18,470 bases of DNA from positions 1 to 18,470 of the forward strand of contig CALPIR020000018.1 in NCBI GenBank assembly GCA_943323675.2, given 5' to 3'. The translations under genes and the position numbers were made by a program. The stretch is from Chitinophaga pinensis. Lineage in GTDB: Bacteria; Bacteroidota; Bacteroidia; UKL13-3. The notes under the pieces were generated by a model. It saw nothing but the letters and a program-made list of their open reading frames with translations, did not search any database and was not told where the DNA came from. Shown piece by piece: positions 8,945 to 15,966 of this stretch; within the stretch, counting starts at the first letter, position 1, and each line of letters opens with the position of its first letter.

Positions 8945-9334
8945 TTAATACGTTATTTTAATCGGTGGTGATATCAGTTCTTTTATCCCAAGGGTATCTA
9001 ATTTTTTTGCTACTGTTGATTGTTTACTTTCACTCATCAACTCGCTTAAAATGGTGATGTACTCTGAGCGTAACTCTTTTATTTCTTTGTTCAGGGTGTC
9101 TGTTTTTCTGATAATTCGCTCTGTTGTGTGCACATTGTATATATGTATTAACAGAAACACCATAATAAACAGGGCGAATGGAATTTGTCTAGCCATCCAC
9201 TCTTTCGAAATATTAAAATCAAAGTCGGCCATTTTTTGCATGGCGCTAGTCAGCTTCGAAGCTTCCTTTGGCTTCTCTTCCTGAACTATCTCTTCTTGTT
9301 CGTCTTCCGTTTCTGTTATAATTCTGTTTGCCAT
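8945..9334 (-). CDS. FtsL-like cell division protein
   Basis: This is a small bitopic membrane protein of 129 residues. The N-terminus of about 50 residues is charged and cytoplasmic, rich in Glu and Lys. One transmembrane helix follows at about 51-68 (IPFALFIMVFLLIHIYNV), then a periplasmic stretch at about 70-105 with heptad-like Leu/Ile spacing that suggests a coiled coil, and a short tail. This architecture and its place between rsmH and ftsI match FtsL, which links FtsW-FtsI to the rest of the divisome. Sequence conservation in FtsL is low, so the call rests on topology and position. The unusually long cytoplasmic N-terminus resembles the FtsL-like family of Bacteroidota. The ATG at 9334 is 21 bases after the rsmH stop, and ftsI begins 85 bases downstream. 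Confidence 0.85.
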   Translation of the reverse strand: MANRIITETEDEQEEIVQEEKPKEASKLTSAMQKMADFDFNISKEWMARQIPFALFIMVFLLIHIYNVHTTERIIRKTDTLNKEIKELRSEYITILSELMSESKQSTVAKKLDTLGIKELISPPIKITY

Positions 9335-9355
9335 GTTTATAATGGTTTCACTTAT

Positions 9356-10276
9356 TTATTTAATAGGGTTTCTTTCTGCAATTCTTAGTTTAGCGCTTCT
9401 TGATCTGGTGTTTTCCTCTAACTCATTAGCCGAAGCAGTACTGGCTTTTTTACTCAAAGCACTAAACGGTTTGATCGGATTGCCGTAAAAATCCTTTTCT
9501 AATTCACCCTTAAAATTACCGCTGTTTATATAGTTCTTTACCAATCTGTCTTCTAAACTATGGTAGCTCATAACTACTAACCGCCCCCCAGGTTTAATTA
9601 CATCAGCACATTGGCTTAGTAAACTTTTTAATACTTCCAGTTCCCTATTTACTTCAATGCGTAATGCCTGAAACACCTGGCTCCAGAACTTATAATCTTT
9701 AAACTTAGGAGCAAATGGATTGAGTATGCCTTTTAAATCGGCAACACTTTGTATGTTTTTACCTTGTCTACCTAATATGATTTGCTTGGCCATACTACGT
9801 GCTTGGTTTAATTCACCATAGTAATAAAAGGCATCTGCCATTTCAGACTCGATTGCAGTATTTAAAAAATCTGCTGCACTTTTACCTGAGGTTCTGTCCA
9901 TGCGCATGTCCAATACTGCATCATCAAAACGGTAACTAAAACCTCGCTCATCCACATCAAATTGGTGTGATGAAACGCCTAAATCGGCTAATAAGCCATC
10001 AACGGGTAATAAATTTTGGTATTGAATATGATTTTTAATGAACTCGAAATTCTGATCAATAAAAATTAATCGATCATCATTGGGTAAGTTGCGTTTGGCG
10101 TCTTCGTCTTGGTCAAATGCAATTAAAATACCTTTTGGGCCCAAGCGATCTAAAATAGCCCTGCTATGTCCGCCACCACCAAAAGTTACATCAACATAAA
10201 CACCATCTGGTTTTATATTTAATCCATCAAGGCAAGCTTGTAACATCACCGGAACATGATACCCTATATTACTCAT
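9356..10276 (-). CDS. rsmH: 16S rRNA (cytosine(1402)-N(4))-methyltransferase RsmH (MraW)
   Basis: RsmH methylates N4 of C1402 in the ribosomal P site of 16S rRNA, with S-adenosylmethionine as donor. The 306-residue product has the usual length and motifs: HVPVML at 7-12, the SAM-binding loop DVTFGGGGHS at 29-38, DLGVSSHQFD at 98-107 followed by RGFS at 111-114, LDMRMD at 122-127, QALRIEVNRE at 203-212, SYHSLEDRLVK at 237-247, and the basic C-terminal RSRSAKLRIAER at 291-302. Its ATG at 10276 lies inside the end of mraZ, an 8-base overlap that implies coupled translation. It is the second gene of the dcw operon, as in most bacteria. Confidence 0.97.
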   Translation of the reverse strand: MSNIGYHVPVMLQACLDGLNIKPDGVYVDVTFGGGGHSRAILDRLGPKGILIAFDQDEDAKRNLPNDDRLIFIDQNFEFIKNHIQYQNLLPVDGLLADLGVSSHQFDVDERGFSYRFDDAVLDMRMDRTSGKSAADFLNTAIESEMADAFYYYGELNQARSMAKQIILGRQGKNIQSVADLKGILNPFAPKFKDYKFWSQVFQALRIEVNRELEVLKSLLSQCADVIKPGGRLVVMSYHSLEDRLVKNYINSGNFKGELEKDFYGNPIKPFSALSKKASTASANELEENTRSRSAKLRIAERNPIK

Positions 10277-10736
10277 CGTTCCTCCTTTCGCGTTTACTCA
10301 TCACCTCTTCGGCTAATGCGCTAAAGTCTTCTGGTTCGTTATCTAACATCTGTTGGTAAGCAACCTTACCCCACAGCTCTATTTTATTTCCATATGCCAA
10401 TAACACCACTTCGTTTGATGTTATTCCCGCATACTCTAACATGTTTTTAGGCACCAATAAACGACTTGCACTATCCATTTCTAATTGGCTTGCACCACGT
10501 AAGAAGTAGCGCTTAAACTCACGTTCCTTTTTAATGTAATCACTTAGTTTATTAATTTCTGTAGCAATGGTATCCCATTCGTTACGCGGATATAATACGC
10601 AGCATTTTTCAAATCCACGATTAATAAAAAAGGTGTCTTTAGCTGCTTCTGGCAACTGTTTTTTAAGGGCAGCAGGTACTATTAACCTCCCCTTGGCATC
10701 CAGTTTACATTCATATTCTCCGTGTAGCTGCGACAA
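10269..10736 (-). CDS. mraZ: Transcriptional regulator MraZ (TTG start)
   Basis: MraZ is an oligomeric DNA-binding protein that regulates the dcw operon it heads. It represses in E. coli and activates in Mollicutes. The 155-residue product contains the two SpoVT/AbrB-like half-domains of the family, each with its signature: LDAKGRLIVP at residues 12-21 and MDSASRLLVP at 87-96. The reading frame has no ATG near its beginning. The codon that gives a family-like N-terminus (SQLHGEYECKLDAKGR) is TTG at 10736. Upstream in frame lie only ATT and other sense codons back to a TAG. The stop overlaps the start of rsmH by 8 bases. About 40 bases upstream lie three direct repeats that look like its own operator, so autoregulation is likely. 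Confidence 0.93.
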   Translation of the reverse strand: MSQLHGEYECKLDAKGRLIVPAALKKQLPEAAKDTFFINRGFEKCCVLYPRNEWDTIATEINKLSDYIKKEREFKRYFLRGASQLEMDSASRLLVPKNMLEYAGITSNEVVLLAYGNKIELWGKVAYQQMLDNEPEDFSALAEEVMSKRERRNDE

Positions 10737-10776
10737 AATTTTCTTTTTTAAGACAGCGCTAAACTAAATCAAAAAA

Positions 10777-10806
10777 TCCACTTTTCTCCACTTTCCCCCA
10801 CTTTTG
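10777..10806 (-). promoter_or_regulatory. Predicted MraZ operator: three contiguous 10-base direct repeats
   Basis: Read on the minus strand, three adjoining decamers follow one another without gaps: CAAAAGTGGG, GGAAAGTGGA and GAAAAGTGGA, sharing AAAGTGG in register. Known MraZ operators are direct repeats with a 10-base period just upstream of mraZ: TGGGN separated by 5 bases in E. coli, and AAAGTG-type repeats in Mollicutes. The period, core, copy number and place (directly after the predicted -7 element, before the mraZ start) all agree. A fourth half-site in opposite orientation extends the pattern at 10798-10809 (CCACTTTTGTGG). Confidence 0.8.
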
Positions 10807-10809
10807 TGG

Positions 10810-10841
10810 AAAAGTTATCTTAATTTCTTACTTCTCATCAA
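10810..10841 (-). promoter_or_regulatory. Predicted promoter of the dcw operon (Bacteroidota type)
   Basis: On the minus strand a TTG at 10841-10839 is followed after 21 bases by TAACTTTT at 10817-10810, seven of eight matches to the Bacteroidota -7 consensus TAnnTTTG. Transcription would start close to 10803, inside the three-repeat operator. Binding of MraZ would therefore interfere with initiation, as expected for autoregulation. No second promoter was recognised inside the operon. Confidence 0.55.
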
Positions 10842-10846
10842 ATGTT

Positions 10847-10860
10847 TAACTACGTAATTA
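10847..10860. repeat. Imperfect 14-base palindrome
   Basis: TAACTACGTAATTA is symmetrical around ACGT with one mismatched pair out of seven. It lies just upstream of the -33 element of the predicted dcw promoter, where an additional regulator could bind, but such AT-rich palindromes also occur by chance. Confidence 0.25.
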
Positions 10861-10885
10861 TCTGTAAAATAATTATTTATGATTT

Positions 10886-10900
10886 GTGGCGGGAAGTGGG
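10886..10900 (+). promoter_or_regulatory. Two GTGG repeats in 10-base register on the plus strand (possible second MraZ site)
   Basis: On the plus strand GTGG occurs at 10886 and again at 10896, the same 10-base period as the operator in front of mraZ but pointing toward the divergent gene. The second unit (GGGAAGTGGG, 10891-10900) matches the operator decamer GGAAAGTGGA at eight of ten positions. The first matches less well. With only two copies this may be a weak site or chance. Confidence 0.35.
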
Positions 10901-10982
10901 TTGATTTTTGTTTTTTCAGGGGCGTTTTTGCCAATTCACCCAAAATATAGTTTTAGTGAAATGCGACATTGGCGATTTGGGA

Positions 10983-11011
10983 TTGAATGCTAAATATTAA
11001 TTTTAGCTTTG
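10983..11011 (+). promoter_or_regulatory. Predicted promoter of the ligase-family gene
   Basis: TTG at 10983-10985 is separated by 18 bases from TAGCTTTG at 11004-11011, a perfect match to the TAnnTTTG -7 consensus of Bacteroidota. The ATG of the following gene is only 13 bases beyond the element, so the untranslated leader would be very short. Confidence 0.6.
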
Positions 11012-11024
11012 ATAAGTATTAGAA

Positions 11025-12962
11025 ATGAAAAAAATTACAGCGATATCTATTCATTGGATGAACTATTTTTTGATGGTGCTGCTAGCCATCATGCCACTTG
11101 TTTACAATGATTCGGGAGTAGATCCTAATTTAATTCCACGACTCGCTTTAATGAGTCTGTATGTTCTTACGGCCTCAATTAATTTATTTATTTGGCACAA
11201 AAACCTTCAAACAAATTACCATGTATTGGTTTTGATGCCATTTGCTTTACTTGCTGCGGTATACTGGTACTCGGTATTAAATGCCACCAATCAAACCGAA
11301 GCAGTTTTTGTTGCTACCAAAATTTCACTTTATACCGCTGTTGTTGTTGCAACCTATTTTCTTTATGCTAATCGTATAATACATTTTAAATACATAGTGT
11401 ATGGTATGGTAATGGCTTGTGTGGTTTCCGTCATATTGGTTTTAAAAGATGTGTATATATTACATAAGCTACATGTTATTTTATGGGAAAGTGATAACGT
11501 ATATAAAATCAATGCAACATTTGGCCATAAAAATTTACTGTCGTCATACCTGCTTTTTACCATACCATTTTTGGTAATTGCCATAAAAAATCAACCCCCA
11601 AAAACGATAAAGGTATTTTTGGGGTTAATTATATTATTGGTAATTATATTATTGCTGTTACTGCAAACCCGTGCTGCTTTATTGGCACTGGTAATTGGTG
11701 TTATTTTTTATGCAATTGTTTTATTTAAAACGCATACCAAAAAAAGGCTAACCAATAAGTTGTTATGGCCTGTTTTACTTTTGCTAGGCATGCTGTTTTT
11801 TATAGGAAGCATTTACCTTCTTAGAGATAAGTTTTCTGTAATTACACGTACCGAAAGTTTTAAAGAGCGTGCTGCTTTATGGCAAAATAGTTGGGAGATG
11901 TTTAAAGAATTCCCAATGGGTGTTGGTGCTGGAAATTGGCAAATCATGCTACCTAAATATGGTGTACAGCATTTTTATGATTTTAACTACCGCGTAACAG
12001 AAGGGTTAACCACATTTCAACGACCACACAACGATTTTTTATGGGTGATTTGCGAAACGGGTTTCGTGGGTGGAATAACGTATATTATTATGTTTGTTTT
12101 GCTACTGATTACCCTTTTTAAAATTAAACCTCAAGATACTTTTTTTGACACCAACATACTCGCAGCTTTTGTTGTGAGCTACATGGTAGTGGCTTTGTTT
12201 GATTTTCCTTTAGAACGCGCTGAACATAGTTTTATCCTTTTTCTTGTTGCTGCAATTGTATTTGCTAGTGCACAATACGGTAAAATACGGGTTGTGCCTA
12301 CCAGGTTAATTTTTGTGGGACTGGTTTTTGTTGCCATAATTAATTTATACGTTTTAAAGTTGCGTTGGAGCAGTGAATTGCAATTGCACAAAATGTATAA
12401 AGCCCATCAAACTCAAAATTGGAATGCATTAATAAATACTTCTATTAAAGCCCATAACAAGTGTTTAAATATGGATTATTTTTCTATTCCTGTAAGTTGG
12501 TATACGGGAGTGGCATACTTTAGTTTGGGTGATATACCAATGGCTAAAAAATACTTCGAAGTGGCCTACCAAACTAATCCATACCAAATACACGTATTAA
12601 ATAATTTGGGTGTTTGTTACACCAAAGAACAAAATTACCAAAAGGGTTTGCCATTGCTTGAGCAAGCTCATTTGATATCACCTACTTTTTCTGATGGCAT
12701 TAGCACATTGGCTGGTGCATACTATAATGTGGGAAGATATAAAGATGCATGGCGTGTAATTTCATTGTTTAAATATGATGAGCAAAACATTCAATACATC
12801 ACTTTCGCAAACGCAATTGTAAAGGCCTATTTAAATGAAGAAAAAAATAAACTTAATGCAACGCAACAACAACGTATAAACGAATTGTTACAACACGATG
12901 AGTTGATTAAACAAAAGTTGAAAGGCGCTTATAATAAACCCATTAACTATTTTTATCAGTAG
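11025..12962 (+). CDS. O-antigen ligase/polymerase (Wzy_C) family membrane protein with C-terminal TPR repeats
   Basis: The 645-residue product has about a dozen hydrophobic helices over residues 12-445 and a soluble C-terminal part. Motifs of the Wzy_C (O-antigen ligase, WaaL-like) family are visible: GHKN at 167-170, TRAALLAL at 215-222, ERAALWQNSW at 281-290 with PMGVGAGNW at 297-305, and RPHNDFLW at 333-340 followed by ETGFVGG, the large periplasmic loop that holds the active-site Arg and His in this family. After the last helix, residues about 488-590 form two to three TPR-like repeats (for example the NLGVCYTKEQNYQKGLPLLE segment), probably periplasmic. Such proteins join or polymerise glycans on undecaprenyl-linked substrates. 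Whether this one is a ligase, a polymerase or a protein O-glycosyltransferase cannot be read from sequence. The gene has its own promoter and is divergent from the dcw operon. Confidence 0.85.
   Translation: MKKITAISIHWMNYFLMVLLAIMPLVYNDSGVDPNLIPRLALMSLYVLTASINLFIWHKNLQTNYHVLVLMPFALLAAVYWYSVLNATNQTEAVFVATKISLYTAVVVATYFLYANRIIHFKYIVYGMVMACVVSVILVLKDVYILHKLHVILWESDNVYKINATFGHKNLLSSYLLFTIPFLVIAIKNQPPKTIKVFLGLIILLVIILLLLLQTRAALLALVIGVIFYAIVLFKTHTKKRLTNKLLWPVLLLLGMLFFIGSIYLLRDKFSVITRTESFKERAALWQNSWEMFKEFPMGVGAGNWQIMLPKYGVQHFYDFNYRVTEGLTTFQRPHNDFLWVICETGFVGGITYIIMFVLLLITLFKIKPQDTFFDTNILAAFVVSYMVVALFDFPLERAEHSFILFLVAAIVFASAQYGKIRVVPTRLIFVGLVFVAIINLYVLKLRWSSELQLHKMYKAHQTQNWNALINTSIKAHNKCLNMDYFSIPVSWYTGVAYFSLGDIPMAKKYFEVAYQTNPYQIHVLNNLGVCYTKEQNYQKGLPLLEQAHLISPTFSDGISTLAGAYYNVGRYKDAWRVISLFKYDEQNIQYITFANAIVKAYLNEEKNKLNATQQQRINELLQHDELIKQKLKGAYNKPINYFYQ
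11596..11624 (+). repeat. Perfect 9-base inverted repeat inside the ligase-family gene
   Basis: CCCCAAAAA at 11596-11604 and TTTTTGGGG at 11616-11624 are exact reverse complements separated by 11 bases. They lie in the coding sequence for the cytoplasmic turn between two helices (residues about 191-200). The stem could form in mRNA or be a by-product of lysine, proline and phenylalanine codons. Confidence 0.4.
11626..11655 (+). repeat. 15-base tandem duplication in a membrane-helix coding region
   Basis: TAATTATATTATTGG at 11626-11640 is followed directly by TAATTATATTATTGC, identical in 14 of 15 bases. It adds five hydrophobic residues in frame within a transmembrane helix of the ligase-family protein (residues about 201-210), and looks like a small slippage duplication that kept the frame. 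Confidence 0.6.
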
Positions 12963-12981
12963 GATTTAAGCCTTTTTATAC

Positions 12982-12989
12982 TAATTTCG
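12982..12989 (+). promoter_or_regulatory. Possible -7 element before the T9SS cargo gene
   Basis: TAATTTCG lies 21 bases before the ATG at 13011 and matches TAnnTTTG at seven of eight positions. No good TTG was found at the expected distance upstream, so the gene may instead be read through from the ligase-family gene, which ends 48 bases earlier without a visible terminator. Confidence 0.3.
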
Positions 12990-13010
12990 TATTAACCAAA
13001 CCCAACACAC

Positions 13011-14243
13011 ATGAAAACAATTATTACTATTTTTGCTTTTTTCGTGATGACTGTTTTTGCTTTTGCACAAACACCAACCATTACCAATATTACGCCAAAT
13101 CAAGGTCAGCGTGGACAAACCCTAAACCTTCAAATTACTGGAACCCAAACCACTTTTGCACAGGGGTCAAATGTTACAGTTACACTATTTAATGCAGCTA
13201 CTGTAATCAGGTCAAATACAGTTGCCGTATTAAGCAACACCAGCTTAATTGCTAATATCACAATTCCGCTAAATGCCAATTATCAATTATGTGATGTGGC
13301 AGTATCTGGAATAAATATCCCTTTTGTATCTAAGCGATCAGGATTTACGGTTGTTAATGCTTCGGGTAAAATACCTAAAATAAAAAGCTACACACCCGAG
13401 ACTGCAATACTTGGTCAAACATTAGACTTAACCATTACAGGCGATGGAACTAATTTTACACAGGCAACACAAGTGCAAGCTTCTTTTTATACGCAGGCAT
13501 CAAATATTATTGTAAACAATGTTAATGTAATAAATGATACCACTTTGGTTACCAACATTACTGTTGGGCCCACGTTAAATACAGGCTATTATCCCTTTTA
13601 TATTGATGTTGCACAAGAGGGTAAGTTATATGGTCCTGGTTTAGGTTTATTGGTATATCAGGGTTGGGGCGCCCCGCAAATAGTGGCTGTTAGTCCTAAC
13701 GCTATGGCGCTAGGCGAAACACTAAATCTAACTATAACAGGAGTTAATGTTAATTTTACACAAGCATCAGGCACATATATTCCTTTGTTTTTTAATGGAG
13801 CAACCCAACTTGCGGGAAGTAATACAACAGTACTTGCTCCTAACTTAATGCGAACAACATTAAGTATACCCAATAACTTAAACTTAGTTGGTAGTTACGA
13901 TTTGTTGTTGCAAGAATTACCCTCTGGTGGCTCTCTTACCTTGCAAAATGCCTTAAGCATTGGTGTTACAACAGGTGTTCAAAAAGAATCCTTAAAATCG
14001 GCTTATCACATATATCCAAATCCTGCTCATGATGAGTTATTTATTGACACCAAAAGAGCAATTGTATCCTTTGGTTTAATGAACAGCACTGGACATTTTG
14101 TAGCTGTTAAGCAAGATGATTTGGAGGTGCAAACAAACGGTTACCGCCTATCTACTCAAAAATATGGTTTATCTCCAGGTATTTATTTTTTACGGGTACA
14201 AACAGATGAAGGATACATCTACCATAAAATATTGATTAACTAA
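13011..14243 (+). CDS. Secreted protein with three 100-residue IPT/TIG-like repeats and a type IX secretion sorting tail
   Basis: The 410-residue product starts with a Sec signal peptide (basic MK, hydrophobic stretch, cleavage probably after AFA at 17-19). Three repeats follow at residues about 22, 122 and 222, exactly 100 apart. Each opens with a pattern like P.I..(T/S)P....G(Q/E)TL(N/D)L.ITG, the first strands of IPT/TIG-type immunoglobulin-like folds, and continues with a NFTQAS-type segment. Residues about 332-410 form a type A T9SS C-terminal domain: YPNPAHDELFI at 335-345, LSPGIYFLRV at 387-396, and the ending HKILIN. The protein is therefore expected to cross the outer membrane by T9SS and be attached at the surface or released. 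Its binding partner is unknown. It has no recognisable catalytic domain and may be an adhesin or structural protein. A strong terminator follows. Confidence 0.85.
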   Translation: MKTIITIFAFFVMTVFAFAQTPTITNITPNQGQRGQTLNLQITGTQTTFAQGSNVTVTLFNAATVIRSNTVAVLSNTSLIANITIPLNANYQLCDVAVSGINIPFVSKRSGFTVVNASGKIPKIKSYTPETAILGQTLDLTITGDGTNFTQATQVQASFYTQASNIIVNNVNVINDTTLVTNITVGPTLNTGYYPFYIDVAQEGKLYGPGLGLLVYQGWGAPQIVAVSPNAMALGETLNLTITGVNVNFTQASGTYIPLFFNGATQLAGSNTTVLAPNLMRTTLSIPNNLNLVGSYDLLLQELPSGGSLTLQNALSIGVTTGVQKESLKSAYHIYPNPAHDELFIDTKRAIVSFGLMNSTGHFVAVKQDDLEVQTNGYRLSTQKYGLSPGIYFLRVQTDEGYIYHKILIN

Positions 14244-14244
14244 C

Positions 14245-14272
14245 AAAAAGGCTTGCAATGCAGGCCTTTTTT
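14245..14272 (+). terminator. Intrinsic transcription terminator
   Basis: Two bases after the stop codon of the secreted-protein gene, AAAAAGGCTTGC pairs with GCAGGCCTTTTT. This gives a 12-pair stem with one G-U pair and an AAT loop (14257-14259), ending in a run of six T at 14267-14272. Because the left arm begins with A5 it may also work on the minus strand. It separates this gene from the gld operon. Confidence 0.85.
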
Positions 14273-14274
14273 AA

Positions 14275-14307
14275 TTGTGCAGCTTAACAACCTTTTGCCT
14301 ATTTTCG
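14275..14307 (+). promoter_or_regulatory. Predicted promoter of the gldA-gldF-gldG operon
   Basis: TTG at 14275-14277 is followed after 22 bases by TATTTTCG at 14300-14307, seven of eight matches to TAnnTTTG. It lies directly after the terminator and 19 bases before the gldA ATG. A similar TAnnTTCG variant precedes the T9SS cargo gene. Confidence 0.45.
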
Positions 14308-14326
14308 CTGACTTTCATTTTATTCG

Positions 14327-15229
14327 ATGAGTATACAAGTAGAGAAACTTACCAAAATTTACGGAACGCAACGTGCGCTTGACGAAATTTCGTTCGAGGC
14401 CAAGCAAGGTGAAATATTGGGTTTTTTAGGTCCGAACGGTGCCGGTAAATCAACCACCATGAAAATTTTAACGGGATACATTCCACAAACAAGCGGTATA
14501 GCCAAAGTTTGTGGTTTTGATGTATCAACACAAACCATGGAGGTAAAAAAACACATTGGTTATTTGCCAGAGTTAAATCCGCTATACACTGATATGTTTG
14601 TGAAAGAATACCTCATGTTTAGTGCCGAAGTACAAGGGTTAGGTAAAAACGCTAAAAAACAGGTTGATGAGATGATTGATCGAGTTGGTTTAAGCCTAGA
14701 GTGTAAAAAGAAAATTGGGCAATTAAGCAAAGGCTACAAACAACGTGTTGGGCTTGCACAAGCCATGTTACATAATCCTAAAGTACTAATATTGGATGAG
14801 CCAACATCAGGTTTAGATCCCAATCAAGTAGTAGAAATTCGCGAGTTGATTAAAGAAATAGGAAGAGATAAAACCGTTCTGTTATCAACGCACATTATGC
14901 AAGAGGTAGAGAGCATGTGTAACCGTGTAATTATTATTAACCACGGCAAAATAGTTGCTGATGATAAGATCTCTGCCTTACAGCAACAAAGCAAAAACGA
15001 GTTAACTATTGTTGTTGAGTTTAAACAGGAAGTTGATGACTTGGCTTTAAAAAATATTGAAGGTGTAACAGCTGTAAAACTAAAAGGTAAAAAGTATTTA
15101 TTAAAATGTTCGATTGATGTACGCGAGCATGTTTCTACCTTATCATCAAAACAAGGATGGATTTTGTTATCAATGAGTTTGGAAGAAGACTCATTAGAAT
15201 CTGTTTTCCAAAAGTTGACCAATAAATAA
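14327..15229 (+). CDS. gldA: ABC transporter ATP-binding protein GldA
   Basis: The 300-residue product is the ATPase of the Gld ABC transporter. It carries Walker A GPNGAGKST at 35-43, the Q-loop region YLPELNPLY at 79-87 with Glu in the usual Gln position, as I recall for GldA proteins (YLPE), the signature LSKGYKQRVGLAQA at 133-146, Walker B VLILDEP at 153-159, and the switch His in STHIMQEVE at 187-195. Residues after about 225 form the accessory C-terminal part. Both the LSKGY signature and YLPE agree with Flavobacterium GldA, where mutants lose gliding. The transported substrate is unknown. gldF follows after 8 bases, so the ATPase and its membrane partners are encoded together. A gliding role cannot be proved here, since GldA-like ATPases also occur in non-gliding Bacteroidota. 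Confidence 0.88.
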   Translation: MSIQVEKLTKIYGTQRALDEISFEAKQGEILGFLGPNGAGKSTTMKILTGYIPQTSGIAKVCGFDVSTQTMEVKKHIGYLPELNPLYTDMFVKEYLMFSAEVQGLGKNAKKQVDEMIDRVGLSLECKKKIGQLSKGYKQRVGLAQAMLHNPKVLILDEPTSGLDPNQVVEIRELIKEIGRDKTVLLSTHIMQEVESMCNRVIIINHGKIVADDKISALQQQSKNELTIVVEFKQEVDDLALKNIEGVTAVKLKGKKYLLKCSIDVREHVSTLSSKQGWILLSMSLEEDSLESVFQKLTNK

Positions 15230-15237
15230 TCGCTTAC

Positions 15238-15966
15238 ATGTTTACAATACTTAAAAAAGAAATTAGGTCTTTCCTTAGCTCGCTAATTGCTTACGTGGTT
15301 ATTACTGTGTTTTTAATTGCCATTGGATTATTTATGTGGGTACTGCCGGAGTACAATATTTTTGATATGGGTTACGCCAATATGGATACCTTATTTGGTA
15401 TGGCACCATGGGTATTTATATTTTTAATATCGGCTATTACCATGCGTAGTTTTAGCGAAGAAAAAAAGAGCGGTACCATAGAGATCATCACCACAAAACC
15501 CTTAACCGATACACAAATTATTTTAGGTAAATATTTTGCCGGAGTGGTTTTGGTGTTGTTTTCACTTATACCTACCCTGTTGTATTTTTATACCGTTTAC
15601 CAATTGGGTGCACCAAAAGGTAATATTGATGTGGGTGCAACCTGGGGTTCATACATTGGTTTGTTTTTTTTAGCAAGCAGTTTTGTGGCCATTGGTATTT
15701 TTGCATCGGCCATTACCGATAATCAAATTGTATCGTTTATAGTTAGCATGTTTTTGTGCTACTGTTTTTATGCTTTGTTTGATATGTTGGCCAATTTTAA
15801 TTTGCTCGGAACATATGATAGCCTTGTAGCATCTTTGGGTATTAAAGCACATTACGACTCAATGAGCCGTGGTGTATTGGATAGCCGTGATGTGTTATAC
15901 TTTTTAAGTGTAATCACTGCATTTTTATGGTCTACCAAAACCATATTTGGTTCACGTAAGTGGTAA
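15238..15966 (+). CDS. gldF: ABC transporter permease GldF
   Basis: The 242-residue integral membrane protein has six hydrophobic segments at roughly 15-36, 55-70, 99-121, 138-159, 164-185 and 218-236, the length and topology of GldF. Between helices 2 and 3 lies RSFSEEKKSGTIEIITTKPL (70-89), the conserved cytoplasmic coupling segment of ABC-2 type permeases, which contacts the ATPase. It starts at an ATG 8 bases after the gldA stop and is followed after 43 bases by gldG. The order ATPase, permease, GldG-like auxiliary protein matches ABC-2 transporters of this class. The substrate is unknown. Confidence 0.88.
   Translation: MFTILKKEIRSFLSSLIAYVVITVFLIAIGLFMWVLPEYNIFDMGYANMDTLFGMAPWVFIFLISAITMRSFSEEKKSGTIEIITTKPLTDTQIILGKYFAGVVLVLFSLIPTLLYFYTVYQLGAPKGNIDVGATWGSYIGLFFLASSFVAIGIFASAITDNQIVSFIVSMFLCYCFYALFDMLANFNLLGTYDSLVASLGIKAHYDSMSRGVLDSRDVLYFLSVITAFLWSTKTIFGSRKW

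Larger units (their letters stand above)
10737..11024. other. Divergent intergenic control region between mraZ and the ligase-family gene
   Basis: These 288 bases carry no coding sequence I can support. They separate the leftward dcw operon from the rightward genes. From left to right they hold an untranslated leader of mraZ, the three-repeat MraZ-type operator, a leftward promoter, an imperfect palindrome (10847-10860), a two-copy GTGG repeat on the opposite strand (10886-10900), and a rightward promoter ending near 11011. Nothing RNA-like, such as a riboswitch or tRNA, was recognised. Confidence 0.8.

Noticed and set aside
10930..10973. GCCAAT and ATTGGC inverted pair upstream of the ligase-family gene
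   Set aside because: Only six base pairs with a 32-base spacer; too weak for a structure and not linked to a known site.
14824..15222. 132-codon antisense frame inside gldA
   Set aside because: It covers conserved ATPase sequence on the other strand, and the translation shows no recognisable domain or composition of a real protein.
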